Part shown: positions 33,220-42,632 of the stretch, in pieces | Numbering within the stretch: the stretch's first letter is position 1 | Layout of the letters: the number at the start of each line of letters is the position of its first letter | Source of the DNA: Sporosarcina ureilytica | GTDB lineage: Bacteria > Bacillota > Bacilli > Bacillales_A > Planococcaceae | Assembly (NCBI RefSeq): GCF_001753205.1 | Contig: NZ_CP017560.1 | Coordinates: forward strand, 2,914,001 to 2,978,000 | Length of the DNA stretch: 64,000 nt | Reading direction: 5' to 3' | Translations under genes and position numbers: made by a program | Notes under the pieces: model-generated | Told to the model about the DNA's origin: nothing | The model's database searches: none | The model's input: the letters and a program-made list of their open reading frames with translations, nothing else

Positions 33220-34002
33220 TTACCTTGATAGCCAGCCGCCGTCTACTTCGACTACTGCACCATTCATATAGTCCGATGCTTTACTTGATAAGAATACGAC
33301 AACGCCCATTAAGTCAGCTGTTTCAGCCCAACGTGCAGCTGGAATTCTTCCAAGTATTTCTTTATTACGCTGCTCGTCTGCACGGATTGGTGCTGTGTTC
33401 GCTGTTTTAACATAACCTGGTGCAATTGCATTCACTTGCACGCCATGCTCAGCCAATTCGTTCGCAAATGACTTCGTTACACCTACAACGCCATGTTTAC
33501 TTGCTGTATACGGTGGCACGAACTTTCCGCCTTGGTAGGAAAGCATTGAAGCGATGTTGACAATTTTCCCGCTCTTTTGCTCTACCATTAGTTTCGCAAC
33601 TTCCTGACTTAGGAAAAACAATGAATTTAAGTTCAATTCCATTACTGCATCCCAATCTTCTTCCTGGTACTCAAGAAGTGGTGAACGGCGAATTGTTCCA
33701 GCATTGTTTACTAACACATCAACCTTGCCATATACTTCTACACATGTATCGACAAGTTCTTTATGTTTTGTTCGATCTCTTAAGTCTGCTTGGAAAAACT
33801 CAACTCTGCGGCCTGTGTTTTCAATTAATTCTCTTGTTTCATCCCACTCTGTTCCGTGTGTCACAACAAATAGATCTGCTCCAGCTTTTGCAAGCGCTAC
33901 CGCATATGCTTGTCCTAACCCTTTATTACCGCCAGTAACAATGGCAACTTTATCTTTCAGTGAAAAATAGTCTAAAGAGAAATCATTTAAGTTATTCGTC
34001 AT
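33220..34002 (-). CDS. kduD: 2-dehydro-3-deoxy-D-gluconate 5-dehydrogenase (KduD)
   Basis: A 260-residue classical SDR that reduces 2,5-diketo-3-deoxygluconate to 2-keto-3-deoxygluconate with NADH in unsaturated uronate breakdown. Cofactor motif TGGNKGLGQAYAVALA, NNAGTIRRSPLLEYQEEDWD (the KduD signature), catalytic Ser in NIASMLSYQGG and YTASK, followed by QVNAIAPGYVKTANTAPIRAD. The ATG at 34002 has GGAGGG nine bases upstream and is preferred to an in-frame start seven codons earlier. It follows kduI by 33 bp. Confidence 0.93.
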   Translation of the reverse strand: MTNNLNDFSLDYFSLKDKVAIVTGGNKGLGQAYAVALAKAGADLFVVTHGTEWDETRELIENTGRRVEFFQADLRDRTKHKELVDTCVEVYGKVDVLVNNAGTIRRSPLLEYQEEDWDAVMELNLNSLFFLSQEVAKLMVEQKSGKIVNIASMLSYQGGKFVPPYTASKHGVVGVTKSFANELAEHGVQVNAIAPGYVKTANTAPIRADEQRNKEILGRIPAARWAETADLMGVVVFLSSKASDYMNGAVVEVDGGWLSR

Positions 34003-34035
34003 TTCGCTTTGCCCTCCATACATTTTCTGTTTTTA

Positions 34036-34878
34036 TTAGCGTAAGTCTTCCATTGCAACGTGGTCCATATCATCATAAGTGATATTTTCTCCACACATTC
34101 CCCAAATGAATGTATAGTTGCTCGTTGCTGTTCCTGTATGGATTGACCAGCTCGGTGAAATTGCTGCTTGTTCATTTTTCATGACCAAATGTCTTGTTTC
34201 ATCTGGTTGTCCCATAAAGTGGAATACGCGCGTATCTTGTTCCATATCGAAGTATAAATACACTTCCATACGACGCTCATGCGTGTGACATGGCATTGTA
34301 TTCCATACGCTACCTGGCTGTAAAACGGTAAGTCCCATTTGTAATTGACAGCTTTCACAGTTATTCGGGTGGATATATTGATGAATTTTACGCTCGTTTA
34401 ACGTTCCTGGCTCTCCCATTTCAAGCGGCGTAATATTATTAATATCAATTTTAACCGTTGGATAAGTATGGTGAGCAGGTGATGAATTAATATAGAACTT
34501 CGCTGGATTATTTGGATCTTTAGAACGGAACAGAACTTCTTTCGTTCCTCGTCCTACGTAAAGACCATCTTGGCGTTTCATCTCATACTCTTCACCATCT
34601 AAAATAACTGTACCTTCCGCACCGATGTTGATAATTCCAAGTTCACGACGCTCTAGGAAATAGTTAACGCCTAACTCTTTATTTAGCGTAATTGTTAACT
34701 CTTCTTCTGCTGGTGTAACACCACCAAAAATCATTCTATCGACATGCGTATACGTTAAATGAACTTGACCTGCTTCAAATAGTTTTTCAACTAAAAAGTG
34801 TTCTCTCAGCTCATCTGTATTGTACCTTTTAATCTCTTCCGGGTGATTTGCATAACGTGTTTCCATTTTTGTTTCCAT
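34036..34878 (-). CDS. kduI: 5-dehydro-4-deoxy-D-glucuronate isomerase (KduI)
   Basis: A 280-residue cupin isomerase converting 4-deoxy-L-threo-5-hexosulose uronate to 2,5-diketo-3-deoxygluconate. The metal site is visible: the two histidines of PCHTHERRMEVY (about residues 196-207), the Glu in the same segment and the later His in WSIHTGTAT. Length agrees with E. coli KduI (278). GGAGGATGAG precedes the ATG. It lies between kdgK (34 bp) and kduD (33 bp) in one operon. Confidence 0.95.
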   Translation of the reverse strand: METKMETRYANHPEEIKRYNTDELREHFLVEKLFEAGQVHLTYTHVDRMIFGGVTPAEEELTITLNKELGVNYFLERRELGIINIGAEGTVILDGEEYEMKRQDGLYVGRGTKEVLFRSKDPNNPAKFYINSSPAHHTYPTVKIDINNITPLEMGEPGTLNERKIHQYIHPNNCESCQLQMGLTVLQPGSVWNTMPCHTHERRMEVYLYFDMEQDTRVFHFMGQPDETRHLVMKNEQAAISPSWSIHTGTATSNYTFIWGMCGENITYDDMDHVAMEDLR

Positions 34879-34912
34879 AATTTCTCATCCTCCTAATAAT
34901 AATAAAGCTTTT

Positions 34913-35926
34913 TTATCGTTTAATTTTTCCTGAACCGTTTTCCACAAACTCATGAATTTCCTCTTTAGAAAAGATATTACTATCCCCATGAATCGTATGC
35001 TTCAGCGCTGACGCGGCTGTTGCGTATGTAATTGTTTCATTTGGGGACATGCCATCCAAAATGCCGTGTAAAATTCCAGCCGCAAATGCATCGCCACCGC
35101 CTACACGATCGACAATTGGCTCAATATGATGCACTTTTGAACGGTACAAGGCCCCATCCACATATAAATTTCCTCTTAATCTATTGGCAGTTGAAGATAA
35201 AACTTCCCGATTCGTAGAGGCCATAAATTGAATGTTCGGGTATAATGCTTGGATATGCTCATAATAGTAAGCAAGTTTTTCCTCTTCCTGCAACCTGTCA
35301 TCTGCCTCTGGAATCCCAAGCAGATGAACCGCATCCAGTTCTCCGCATGAACAGATATCGACATAATCTAATAGTGGTTTAATTGCATCTGCTGCCTCTT
35401 TTTGACTCCATAGTTTTGCACGATAATTCATATCAAAACTAGTCATCAAACCGTGTTCTTTAGCCTTTTTCAATGCAACTAGCGTTAACTCACTTAAAAC
35501 TGGCGACAATGCGGGTGTAATGCCCGTCACGTGAAAGAGTGTTGCGCCTTCAAATATGCTGTCGAAATCTATTTCGTCTTCCTTAATGTCAGCAATACTT
35601 GAATGCTTTCTATCGTAAGTAACGACAGCACTTCTTTCGCCAATTCCGCTTTCTAGGTAGTAGGTTCCGATACGTTCCCCACCTCTTAAAACATGGTCTA
35701 CCTTTACGCCATTGGATTGTAGATGTCTTAACGCTGCATCTCCTAATGCATTGGCTGGTAATTTACTGACCATATTGACGTCGTATCCAAAATTCGACAG
35801 CGATATGCCAACATTCGCTTCTGCACCGCCGTAATGCAATTGAAGCTGATCCGCTTGGAGAAGTCTTTCACCAACGTTTGTCGATAATCGTAGTAAAATC
35901 TCTCCAAATGTTACGACCTTTTTCAT
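34913..35926 (-). CDS. kdgK: 2-keto-3-deoxygluconate kinase (KdgK)
   Basis: A 337-residue PfkB-family sugar kinase that makes 2-keto-3-deoxy-6-phosphogluconate. N-terminal FGEILLRLS and GGAEANVGISLSNFG bind sugar. The C-terminal DRVGGGDAFAAGILHG (about residues 271-286) holds the catalytic aspartate and anion hole. The start codon overlaps the kdgA stop by four bases (ATGA), indicating coupling. Confidence 0.93.
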   Translation of the reverse strand: MKKVVTFGEILLRLSTNVGERLLQADQLQLHYGGAEANVGISLSNFGYDVNMVSKLPANALGDAALRHLQSNGVKVDHVLRGGERIGTYYLESGIGERSAVVTYDRKHSSIADIKEDEIDFDSIFEGATLFHVTGITPALSPVLSELTLVALKKAKEHGLMTSFDMNYRAKLWSQKEAADAIKPLLDYVDICSCGELDAVHLLGIPEADDRLQEEEKLAYYYEHIQALYPNIQFMASTNREVLSSTANRLRGNLYVDGALYRSKVHHIEPIVDRVGGGDAFAAGILHGILDGMSPNETITYATAASALKHTIHGDSNIFSKEEIHEFVENGSGKIKR

Positions 35927-36576
35927 ACCAATGCCTCTCTAGCCTGTTGAACTTTTTCTACAAATTGTTTTGCATCTTCGGTAATTTTATCGAAATCTCC
36001 AGTTTTCGCATGTGCAACTAAACTACCCCCGACACCGACAGCAACACAGCCATTTTGAATCCATTTTTCAACATTATCTAAATCTACGCCGCCAGTCGGC
36101 ATAATATTGACTTGTGGGAGTGGCGCTTTCACACCTTTAATCCAATCTGGCCCAAATGTATTGCCCGGGAATAACTTAATAATGTCTACACCGGACTTTA
36201 ATGCTTCCTTCATTTCCGTGATGGTCATACAACCCGGCATATATGGAACTTGATACAAATTACATAATTCGGCTGTTTCTTGATCGAAGCATGGACTCAC
36301 GATAAATTTGGCACCTGCTAGAATCGCAATACGTGCCGTAACCGCATCTAACACTGTTCCTGCACCAATCACTACGTCAGGATTGGATTGATAATTTGCT
36401 GCTAGATTGCGAATAATTTCTTCAGCACCCTGCACAGTAAAGGTGATTTCAATGCCTTTAATGCCACCTTTAACACATGCTTCCGAAATCCCTAAGGCTT
36501 CTTCTTGTGAATTTGCCCGTACAACTGCAACAACTCCACATTCAGTTAGTTGATTTAACACTTTTAGCTTTTCCAT
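35923..36576 (-). CDS. kdgA: 2-keto-3-deoxy-6-phosphogluconate aldolase (KdgA/Eda)
   Basis: A 217-residue class I aldolase that splits KDPG to pyruvate and glyceraldehyde 3-phosphate. The Schiff-base lysine is Lys134 in GVDIIKLFPG and the catalytic Glu43 is in IEITF; GAGTV (about residue 71) and MPTGGV bind phosphate. It lies 60 bp after the yesN-like regulator, with no terminator in between, and overlaps kdgK by four bases. Confidence 0.95.
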   Translation of the reverse strand: MEKLKVLNQLTECGVVAVVRANSQEEALGISEACVKGGIKGIEITFTVQGAEEIIRNLAANYQSNPDVVIGAGTVLDAVTARIAILAGAKFIVSPCFDQETAELCNLYQVPYMPGCMTITEMKEALKSGVDIIKLFPGNTFGPDWIKGVKAPLPQVNIMPTGGVDLDNVEKWIQNGCVAVGVGGSLVAHAKTGDFDKITEDAKQFVEKVQQAREALV

Positions 36577-36636
36577 TGCACACCTCCATTTTGTGATAAA
36601 ACCGCAATGAGTGATTTAAGTAAGCTTTTCAGTCTT

Positions 36637-38208
36637 TCATGCAGTGTTGATGATTCCTCTTCTATATTCCCCAGGCGTTTGCCCAGTATATTTCTTAAAA
36701 CTTATACTGAAATACTGTGGATTCCTATAGCCAACACTTTCTGCTACCTTATATATTTTGGCATCATGCAAGCGAAGCAATTCCATCGCTTTCTTCATTC
36801 GAAGTTCTAGCAAATAATCGCCAAAATTCAAGCCTTTTTCAACTTTAAATAAGTTACTTAAATAAGGTGCACTTACAAAAACATTTTGTGCAACTTTTTG
36901 TTGTGTCAATTCTTCGTCATGATAGTGTTCATTCATAAATGCCATCGCTTTATCTACGAGCGAGTTATGATTCTGTTTTTTCTCTTCATTCATAGATTCG
37001 GCCCATTCATCAACAAGCTGATGAAGGATTTCTAACATTTCTTGAATAGAATTCATTTGTAGAATGAGGTTGAAAAGTTCCGTCATACTAGAACTTTCCG
37101 ACTCGTCTTTTTCCCATTTTTTCACTTGGTATAAAAGCAACGTACTATACTTGAGCGCTAGAATCTTTGTTTCTTCTAATTGGATGTTTTTATTTCCCTT
37201 AATCACATTCCGTAATTGCTCAATTGTTTCTTTCGCTTTACCTGGCAAACCTAATTTCAATTGATCTTTAAACGCTTTTTCTAAGTCTAATAGTGTTTTT
37301 TCATGTTGAAATTCACATGGAACCGTATCGTCAATGGAATACACACAACCAGTCCCCATAATATGTTTCATATCCATCGCAAATCGTGCCTCTAAATAGG
37401 AGGTGTGAATATCGAATACATTGCAATACGTTCGCCCAATTGTAATTGTTACCGTTTCATCAAATTGATTATATATTTTATCTATCGCCTGTCGTGCGAA
37501 AGTGATATTCCCCAAACAGCCGTCATAAACTGTCGATAAAAATACCGCCATTTCATTCTTTGCACCATTGATGACATGCCCATTGATACTTTCACTAAAC
37601 AAGTTACGCATGATCTCTGTAATTTGTTTTTTGATGACTGCTTCTTCTTCATTTACTGATGTAAAGTTAATGAACATAGACGTAAAGAAAGGTCCATCTA
37701 GTTCAACACCAAGTTCTAATAGTTCTTTTTCAATATCTAGATCGGTATTTTCATTTTCATTATTTGTAAGCTTTTGTAAAAAACTTTGTTGAAGTAATGG
37801 CAACGTATCATGAAATCTTCTTTCTTTTTTTATTTCTTTTTCATATTCGATTGCCGCACTCTGCGCTTTGCGAATTAACTTCTCTATTTTGATTGGCTTT
37901 AATAAATAATCAAACGCTTGGAGCTTAATCGCTTCCTGTGCGTATTTGAAATCTTCATAACCCGTCAAAAAAATCACTTTCGTATGCGGACTGGTGACTT
38001 TAATAATCCTTGCCATCTCCAAACCATTCATAAAAGGCATCGTAATATCAGAAATAACAACTTGAGGTTGTTCTTTTTCAATTAACTCCAGTGCACTTTC
38101 ACCATCCGAAGCCTCACCCGCCAATATGAAACCGTTTTCTTCCCACGGGGCATTACAAATGCTACGTCGAATAATCCGATCGTCTTCAACTATGATTACT
38201 TTGTTCAT
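36637..38208 (-). CDS. Two-component response regulator, AraC type (YesN-like)
   Basis: A 523-residue regulator. The N-terminal receiver domain (about residues 1-120) has acidic pocket residues EDD and the phospho-acceptor Asp54 in VISDITMPFMNG. A central linker region follows, and an AraC double HTH takes the last 100 residues (VAQNVFVSAPYLSNLFKVEKG and YKVAESVGYRNPQYFSISFKKYTGQTPGEYRR). The ATG at 38208 is preferred, since GAGGGG lies ten bases upstream. It overlaps the end of the histidine-kinase gene by 23 bp, so the pair is translated together. Confidence 0.93.
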   Translation of the reverse strand: MNKVIIVEDDRIIRRSICNAPWEENGFILAGEASDGESALELIEKEQPQVVISDITMPFMNGLEMARIIKVTSPHTKVIFLTGYEDFKYAQEAIKLQAFDYLLKPIKIEKLIRKAQSAAIEYEKEIKKERRFHDTLPLLQQSFLQKLTNNENENTDLDIEKELLELGVELDGPFFTSMFINFTSVNEEEAVIKKQITEIMRNLFSESINGHVINGAKNEMAVFLSTVYDGCLGNITFARQAIDKIYNQFDETVTITIGRTYCNVFDIHTSYLEARFAMDMKHIMGTGCVYSIDDTVPCEFQHEKTLLDLEKAFKDQLKLGLPGKAKETIEQLRNVIKGNKNIQLEETKILALKYSTLLLYQVKKWEKDESESSSMTELFNLILQMNSIQEMLEILHQLVDEWAESMNEEKKQNHNSLVDKAMAFMNEHYHDEELTQQKVAQNVFVSAPYLSNLFKVEKGLNFGDYLLELRMKKAMELLRLHDAKIYKVAESVGYRNPQYFSISFKKYTGQTPGEYRRGIINTA

Positions 38209-40015
38209 ATTCGCCATTCCCCTCTTTTACGCTCGGAATCTTGATGATAATTTTAGTCCCTTTCCCAACGACACTTTCAATCATTAATTCACATTCGCTT
38301 CCAAAATAACCTTTCAGCCGCTCACTTACACTACGTAAACCAATTCCTGTAACTTCCCTTTTGTTCTTACTATAAGGCGCATTGATTTCCTCTTTAATTC
38401 TTTCTAATCTTTCTCTTTCAATGCCTAACCCATTATCTTTCACTTCAAGATGGATTTTTCCTGATTGTTTATATACATTTACGTTAATTAAACCTTGCTT
38501 ACGGCTAAGTTTCACACCGTGATAGATTGCATTTTCAATTAAAGGTTGTAACGTTAGTTTAATAATTTGACTTGAAAGTGTTTCTTTATCAACGTCAAGT
38601 GTATAAGTGAAGTTATCCCCATAACGCATTTCCATAATATATAAATAACTTTTAATATGAGAAATCTCTTCTTTAATAGAAATGATTTCATTTCCTCTAC
38701 TAATACTGATTCTGAAAAAGCTAGATAGTGCGCTAATCATCTCACTTGCGTCTTTGTTTAGCCCCATATCGCATAAGCCTTTAATCGAATATAAAGTGTT
38801 ATATAGAAAATGCGGATTTACTTGAGCTTTAATAATGGCAACTTCTAATTGACGTTTTTCTTTTTGTTCTAATTTAATCTGTTCCAGTAGCGCTTGATTG
38901 CGCGCCATTTGTTCATTAAAGCTACTATAAAGAATCTCCATTTCCTTGGGAACAGCAATTCCTTCAGTCGTTTGCAAAAGTTCTTGGTCGGCTTTCTTCA
39001 TTTGGTCAGCTAGTTTTTTGATCGGATTTGAAATATATTTGCCGACACCATTAACGATAAAGACTGCCATAATAATGACCGCGATTAGAAATATCGTCAT
39101 AAAATATTTCATATTGTTCATTGTTTTCAATATTTGACTCTCAGGGAATACCGCTACAACTTTCCATTTGTTCACACCAATCGTGTGATAAATTGCATTC
39201 AGGTTTTTTCCCTTCGCATTTTCAAATGAAATTTTACCTTCATTTACATTCGAATTCGTAATCTTGGCCAGTGTTTTATCATCTATTCGGAACTTTCCCG
39301 GGATCTTTTCTGATTCAAATGTACTGCCGTCCGGGCTCACCAACGTTAAGTAACCGCTCTCACCAATGAATGATTTGTTTAGTATTTTTTCGACAAAATC
39401 TGCCCGAATCGTAAATAGAACAATCCCATTTCTTGAAGAATTTTCAGCTTCAAGTAATTTAAATACCGACATCACCTTATAGTTGTCAAATGCTAAGTTA
39501 TTCAGATGTGCATTTTTCCAGTAATAAGATTCTTTACTTCCCTTATGGTCGACAAAATAATCTTTGTATGAAAACAACGGGTTTACTTGTTCTGACCCAT
39601 TTGAAAAGGTAATTTTACCGTCATCTATATCAATATAAATGGACTCAATAATCGAAGGAAAACGATGATAAATCGTGTTAATTTCGTTATCTAGTTCAAT
39701 ATAAACGTTCGAATTTATGTCCTTCGCCTCTCCATCAAGGAGCGTTGAAAGATGCTTATGATTTGATAGTAATACCAACTGTTCGAAAACATCTGAAAAT
39801 ACAAATTCTAAATAATTTGATGTCTGTAATACCGTATCATTCATACTCTGGTAAGTATTTTCTTCAATTTGGTTTTTAGCCAATTGGTAAGATACGCCGC
39901 CTGTAATAAAAATAAATAAAAGAATGATGGATATATAGAACGCATTAATTGTCGAACTAAAAGAAAAGAAAAGATATTTACTAATAAAACTACGCATTTT
40001 CTTTCCAAACTTCAT
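38186..40015 (-). CDS. Sensor histidine kinase (YesM-like)
   Basis: A 609-residue membrane kinase. Helix 1 (about residues 23-43) and helix 2 (about 303-325) flank an extracytoplasmic Cache-type sensor, then HAMP. The His_kinase domain carries the phospho-acceptor in AQVNPHFLYNTLYSI (about His402), and the C-terminal ATPase has DNGLGI and GIGLRSV. With the YesN-like partner it should sense pectin or rhamnogalacturonan fragments and activate the neighbouring importer and GH105 genes. The start is uncertain between 40015 and two other in-frame ATGs. An 11-bp inverted repeat lies 50 bp upstream. Confidence 0.92.
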   Translation of the reverse strand: MKFGKKMRSFISKYLFFSFSSTINAFYISIILLFIFITGGVSYQLAKNQIEENTYQSMNDTVLQTSNYLEFVFSDVFEQLVLLSNHKHLSTLLDGEAKDINSNVYIELDNEINTIYHRFPSIIESIYIDIDDGKITFSNGSEQVNPLFSYKDYFVDHKGSKESYYWKNAHLNNLAFDNYKVMSVFKLLEAENSSRNGIVLFTIRADFVEKILNKSFIGESGYLTLVSPDGSTFESEKIPGKFRIDDKTLAKITNSNVNEGKISFENAKGKNLNAIYHTIGVNKWKVVAVFPESQILKTMNNMKYFMTIFLIAVIIMAVFIVNGVGKYISNPIKKLADQMKKADQELLQTTEGIAVPKEMEILYSSFNEQMARNQALLEQIKLEQKEKRQLEVAIIKAQVNPHFLYNTLYSIKGLCDMGLNKDASEMISALSSFFRISISRGNEIISIKEEISHIKSYLYIMEMRYGDNFTYTLDVDKETLSSQIIKLTLQPLIENAIYHGVKLSRKQGLINVNVYKQSGKIHLEVKDNGLGIERERLERIKEEINAPYSKNKREVTGIGLRSVSERLKGYFGSECELMIESVVGKGTKIIIKIPSVKEGNGEYEQSNHS

Positions 40016-40064
40016 GAAAAATAGTCTCCCTACCATAATCAGAATAGTAGAAGGGATATGTCCT

Positions 40065-40097
40065 TCTAGATTAAGTATAGAACACCCTTAATCTAGA
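40065..40097. promoter_or_regulatory. Inverted repeat upstream of the yesM-yesN-like pair
   Basis: TCTAGATTAAG (40065-40075) and CTTAATCTAGA (40087-40097) are perfect inverted arms 11 bp apart, without a T tract. The ten-base arm CTTAATCTAG recurs at 44417-44426, downstream of the cre box of the ABC operon. A regulator binding site is more likely than a terminator. Confidence 0.45.
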
Positions 40098-40127
40098 GGA
40101 CAAGTTTATTTATTCTCTTTTACCTTT

Positions 40128-41219
40128 TTATTTCGAAATATCATGCAGTGCCATACAAGCTAAGATGAAGGCACCCATCCCGTGTAAATCATTTTCAGAA
40201 GTTGGTCTTTCGACATAATAATCATAGACGCCAGCTGAAGTACCGATACAAATACCGCTTAGTTCTAGGTGATCGCCATCTACTTTCACCATGTGATTCA
40301 ACAAACCTTCGTAAGCTTTATCTACAATTTCTTTGTATGAATGATCAACATAACCCGCTTTTAACGCCTTTGCAATCGTGTAAATAAATAATGATGAACA
40401 AGAAGATTCCAACCAGTTGTCTGCTTGATCGCCTTTATCAACAATTTGGTACCATAGGCCTGAATCATGATCCTGGAAATTAACGACTGAAGTAATATAA
40501 CTTTGCAACTCTTCAACAAACACTTCTTGTCCGTGATTTTTCCCTTCAAGTAACGCCAAAATATCAACAAGTGCAGTACCGTACCAACCTACTGAGCGTC
40601 CCCAAAATTCTGGTGAACATCCTGTTTCCTTATTTGCCCATGGCTGTTCTCTCTTTTCATCCCATGCATGGAATGGAAGACCAGTTTTTGGGTCTTTCAT
40701 ATGTTTACGCATTAATCTTTCTTGTAAAAATACATCTTGGATTAACTCCGGCTCTTGGAAGTGCTCATTGTACATCAGCATAAAAGGAGCCGCCATAAAC
40801 AATCCGTCTAACCACATTTGGTATGGATATTTATCTTTATGCCAGTATCCACCTTCGGACGTTTTGTTAATTGTGTTGAGTAAATTTCTAAGTTTCTTCG
40901 CAGCGATTAAATATTTTGCCTCTTTAGTCGCTTCGTATAAAGGAAATAGCAAAATACCAACTTGAATCGAATCTAATTCATCACGGTCGAAATAGAAGTT
41001 TCCTTCATCATCAAGTAAGTTATCTACATATGCTTTTGTATACTCAAAATACTCTTCTTTTCCTGTCGCTTCCCACACGCGCAACATGCCATATAAAAAG
41101 ACACTTTGGTGATAATGCCATCTATTTGCAGGTGGTAACTCTGCAGGTGTGAATGTATTCATAATCGTTTTACATGCTTTTTCAGCAATTAATAACGGAC
41201 TGTTTTGTTCATTCAACAA
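40128..41219 (-). CDS. GH105 unsaturated rhamnogalacturonyl hydrolase (YesR/YteR-like)
   Basis: Removes the terminal unsaturated uronic acid from pectin or rhamnogalacturonan oligomers in the cytosol, feeding KduI. The (alpha/alpha)6 barrel family is recognised from HKDKYPYQMWLDGLFMAAPF (substrate-binding Trp and catalytic Asp), GRSVGWYGTALVDIL and WLESSCSSLFIYTIAKALKAGY. The frame is open 18 codons further upstream, but that part is the hairpin at 41244-41283. A TTG at 41219, nine bases after AGGGAG, gives a protein of about 363 residues, matching YteR and YesR in length. A second TTG directly follows. Confidence 0.9.
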   Translation of the reverse strand: MLNEQNSPLLIAEKACKTIMNTFTPAELPPANRWHYHQSVFLYGMLRVWEATGKEEYFEYTKAYVDNLLDDEGNFYFDRDELDSIQVGILLFPLYEATKEAKYLIAAKKLRNLLNTINKTSEGGYWHKDKYPYQMWLDGLFMAAPFMLMYNEHFQEPELIQDVFLQERLMRKHMKDPKTGLPFHAWDEKREQPWANKETGCSPEFWGRSVGWYGTALVDILALLEGKNHGQEVFVEELQSYITSVVNFQDHDSGLWYQIVDKGDQADNWLESSCSSLFIYTIAKALKAGYVDHSYKEIVDKAYEGLLNHMVKVDGDHLELSGICIGTSAGVYDYYVERPTSENDLHGMGAFILACMALHDISK

Positions 41220-41243
41220 TTCAAATCTCTCCCTACATATGTC

Positions 41244-41283
41244 AATAATCTGAGTGCTAGAAAAACTTAACACTCAGATTATT
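41244..41283 (-). promoter_or_regulatory. Intercistronic hairpin between the binding-protein gene and GH105
   Basis: AATAATCTGAGTG (41244-41256) and CACTCAGATTATT (41271-41283) form a perfect 13-bp stem right after the binding-protein stop. The T tract is on the plus-strand side only, so for the leftward transcript it is more a stabiliser or partial stop than a full terminator. Confidence 0.6.
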
Positions 41284-41290
41284 ATTTTTT

Positions 41291-42601
41291 TTACTTTTTC
41301 ATTGCTTCATTATATTTAGCTTCTGAAGCATCGACTGCTTTTGCCCATTCATCAAGGAACTCTTGTACTGAACTGTCTCCACTCATTACCTTTTGCGTTC
41401 CAGAATCTACAATGTTATCAAGGATAGAACGGTAGTCTGGTAAGTAGAATGGCGGTTGGTACAATACAGTGTCTGGATTATCGTATACTTCAAATGCTGT
41501 TTTAATATGTTGTGCTTCTTTAATCCAATCCATATCTAACACACCAGAGTTTGTTGGAATTTGTCCAACTTGCTCGTTCCAGTAACTTTGACTTTCTGCT
41601 GAGTTAATAAACTCCGTGAATTTCCAAGCTGCATCCGCATTTTTTGTTGTATTAAAGATAGAAACGTTGATTGTATTTCCACCTTCAGCTACATACTTTC
41701 CATCTTCCGTTTTTGGTAGTGGAATGGCTTCAAATTGGTCTGCTTCAAAAGCTTTTTGATGCTCACCGTAAGATCCGATGTTGTGGTGAACCATCGCAAC
41801 CACGCCTGTGTCGAAACCAGCAATCATTTCTTTATAATCGTTCGTTATATCACTCTTAGGTGTATTCTTACCGTATAGCTCGATATATTTTTCAAGAAAC
41901 TCAACATGTTTTGGATGATTGATTACAGATTTTCCATCTTCATCAAAATAATTTTCCAATCCTGAGTAAGCGAACATTAATCTTTGAAGTTGGAATGAAC
42001 CGCCCGCACCACCGCGAATTGTATAGCCGTAGTGTCCGTCCCCTGTCATTTCTTCTGCCGCATTAAAGAATTCATCCCAAGTACTTGGAATTGTTACACC
42101 TGCATCATTGAACCAATCTGAACGAACCCAAATGACATCTAAATTTTGCGTGTAAGGAATACCATATAATTTTCCGTCATTTACAATTTCTTTGTTAAAA
42201 TTAACTGCCCCTGCGTTAATGAGATCGTTTAGCTCTGAATCTGCTAAATAATCATCTAAAGGAAGCAATGCATCACGAATTGCAAATTCCGGTAACCAAC
42301 TTGTTTGTACAGAAGCAACGTCTGGCATGTCATCTGCCGCAATAGCTGTGTCTAATTTAGCTTTTGCAGAGTCCTTTGGAAGACCTACATACTCAACTTC
42401 AATCTCTGGATTTTCTTCATTAAAACGATCAATTAATTCTTCCCAAATTGGTGTACGTTGTGGTCCAGCATTCTCATCCCAAAAAACTAGTTTAACCTTT
42501 CCGTCCTTTGAGCCTGAACCCGAGTCTCCATTCCCACAACCGGCTAAGATCCCTCCGGCGATGAGCATGATTAATGCACTTATTTTTAGTAAATTTCTCA
42601 T
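41291..42601 (-). CDS. ABC transporter sugar-binding lipoprotein (YesO-like)
   Basis: A 436-residue family-1 solute-binding protein with a lipoprotein signal (lipobox LAGC, mature Cys about residue 22) and a Gly/Ser linker. LVFWDENAGPQRTPIWEELIDRFNEENPEIEVEYVGLP opens the N-lobe. It lies 32 bp after the second permease gene of the same operon. By context it captures unsaturated pectin or rhamnogalacturonan oligomers. Confidence 0.92.
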   Translation of the reverse strand: MRNLLKISALIMLIAGGILAGCGNGDSGSGSKDGKVKLVFWDENAGPQRTPIWEELIDRFNEENPEIEVEYVGLPKDSAKAKLDTAIAADDMPDVASVQTSWLPEFAIRDALLPLDDYLADSELNDLINAGAVNFNKEIVNDGKLYGIPYTQNLDVIWVRSDWFNDAGVTIPSTWDEFFNAAEEMTGDGHYGYTIRGGAGGSFQLQRLMFAYSGLENYFDEDGKSVINHPKHVEFLEKYIELYGKNTPKSDITNDYKEMIAGFDTGVVAMVHHNIGSYGEHQKAFEADQFEAIPLPKTEDGKYVAEGGNTINVSIFNTTKNADAAWKFTEFINSAESQSYWNEQVGQIPTNSGVLDMDWIKEAQHIKTAFEVYDNPDTVLYQPPFYLPDYRSILDNIVDSGTQKVMSGDSSVQEFLDEWAKAVDASEAKYNEAMKK

Positions 42602-42632
42602 TTGCTTCTTTCCTCCTTCAAATTAGTAAATC

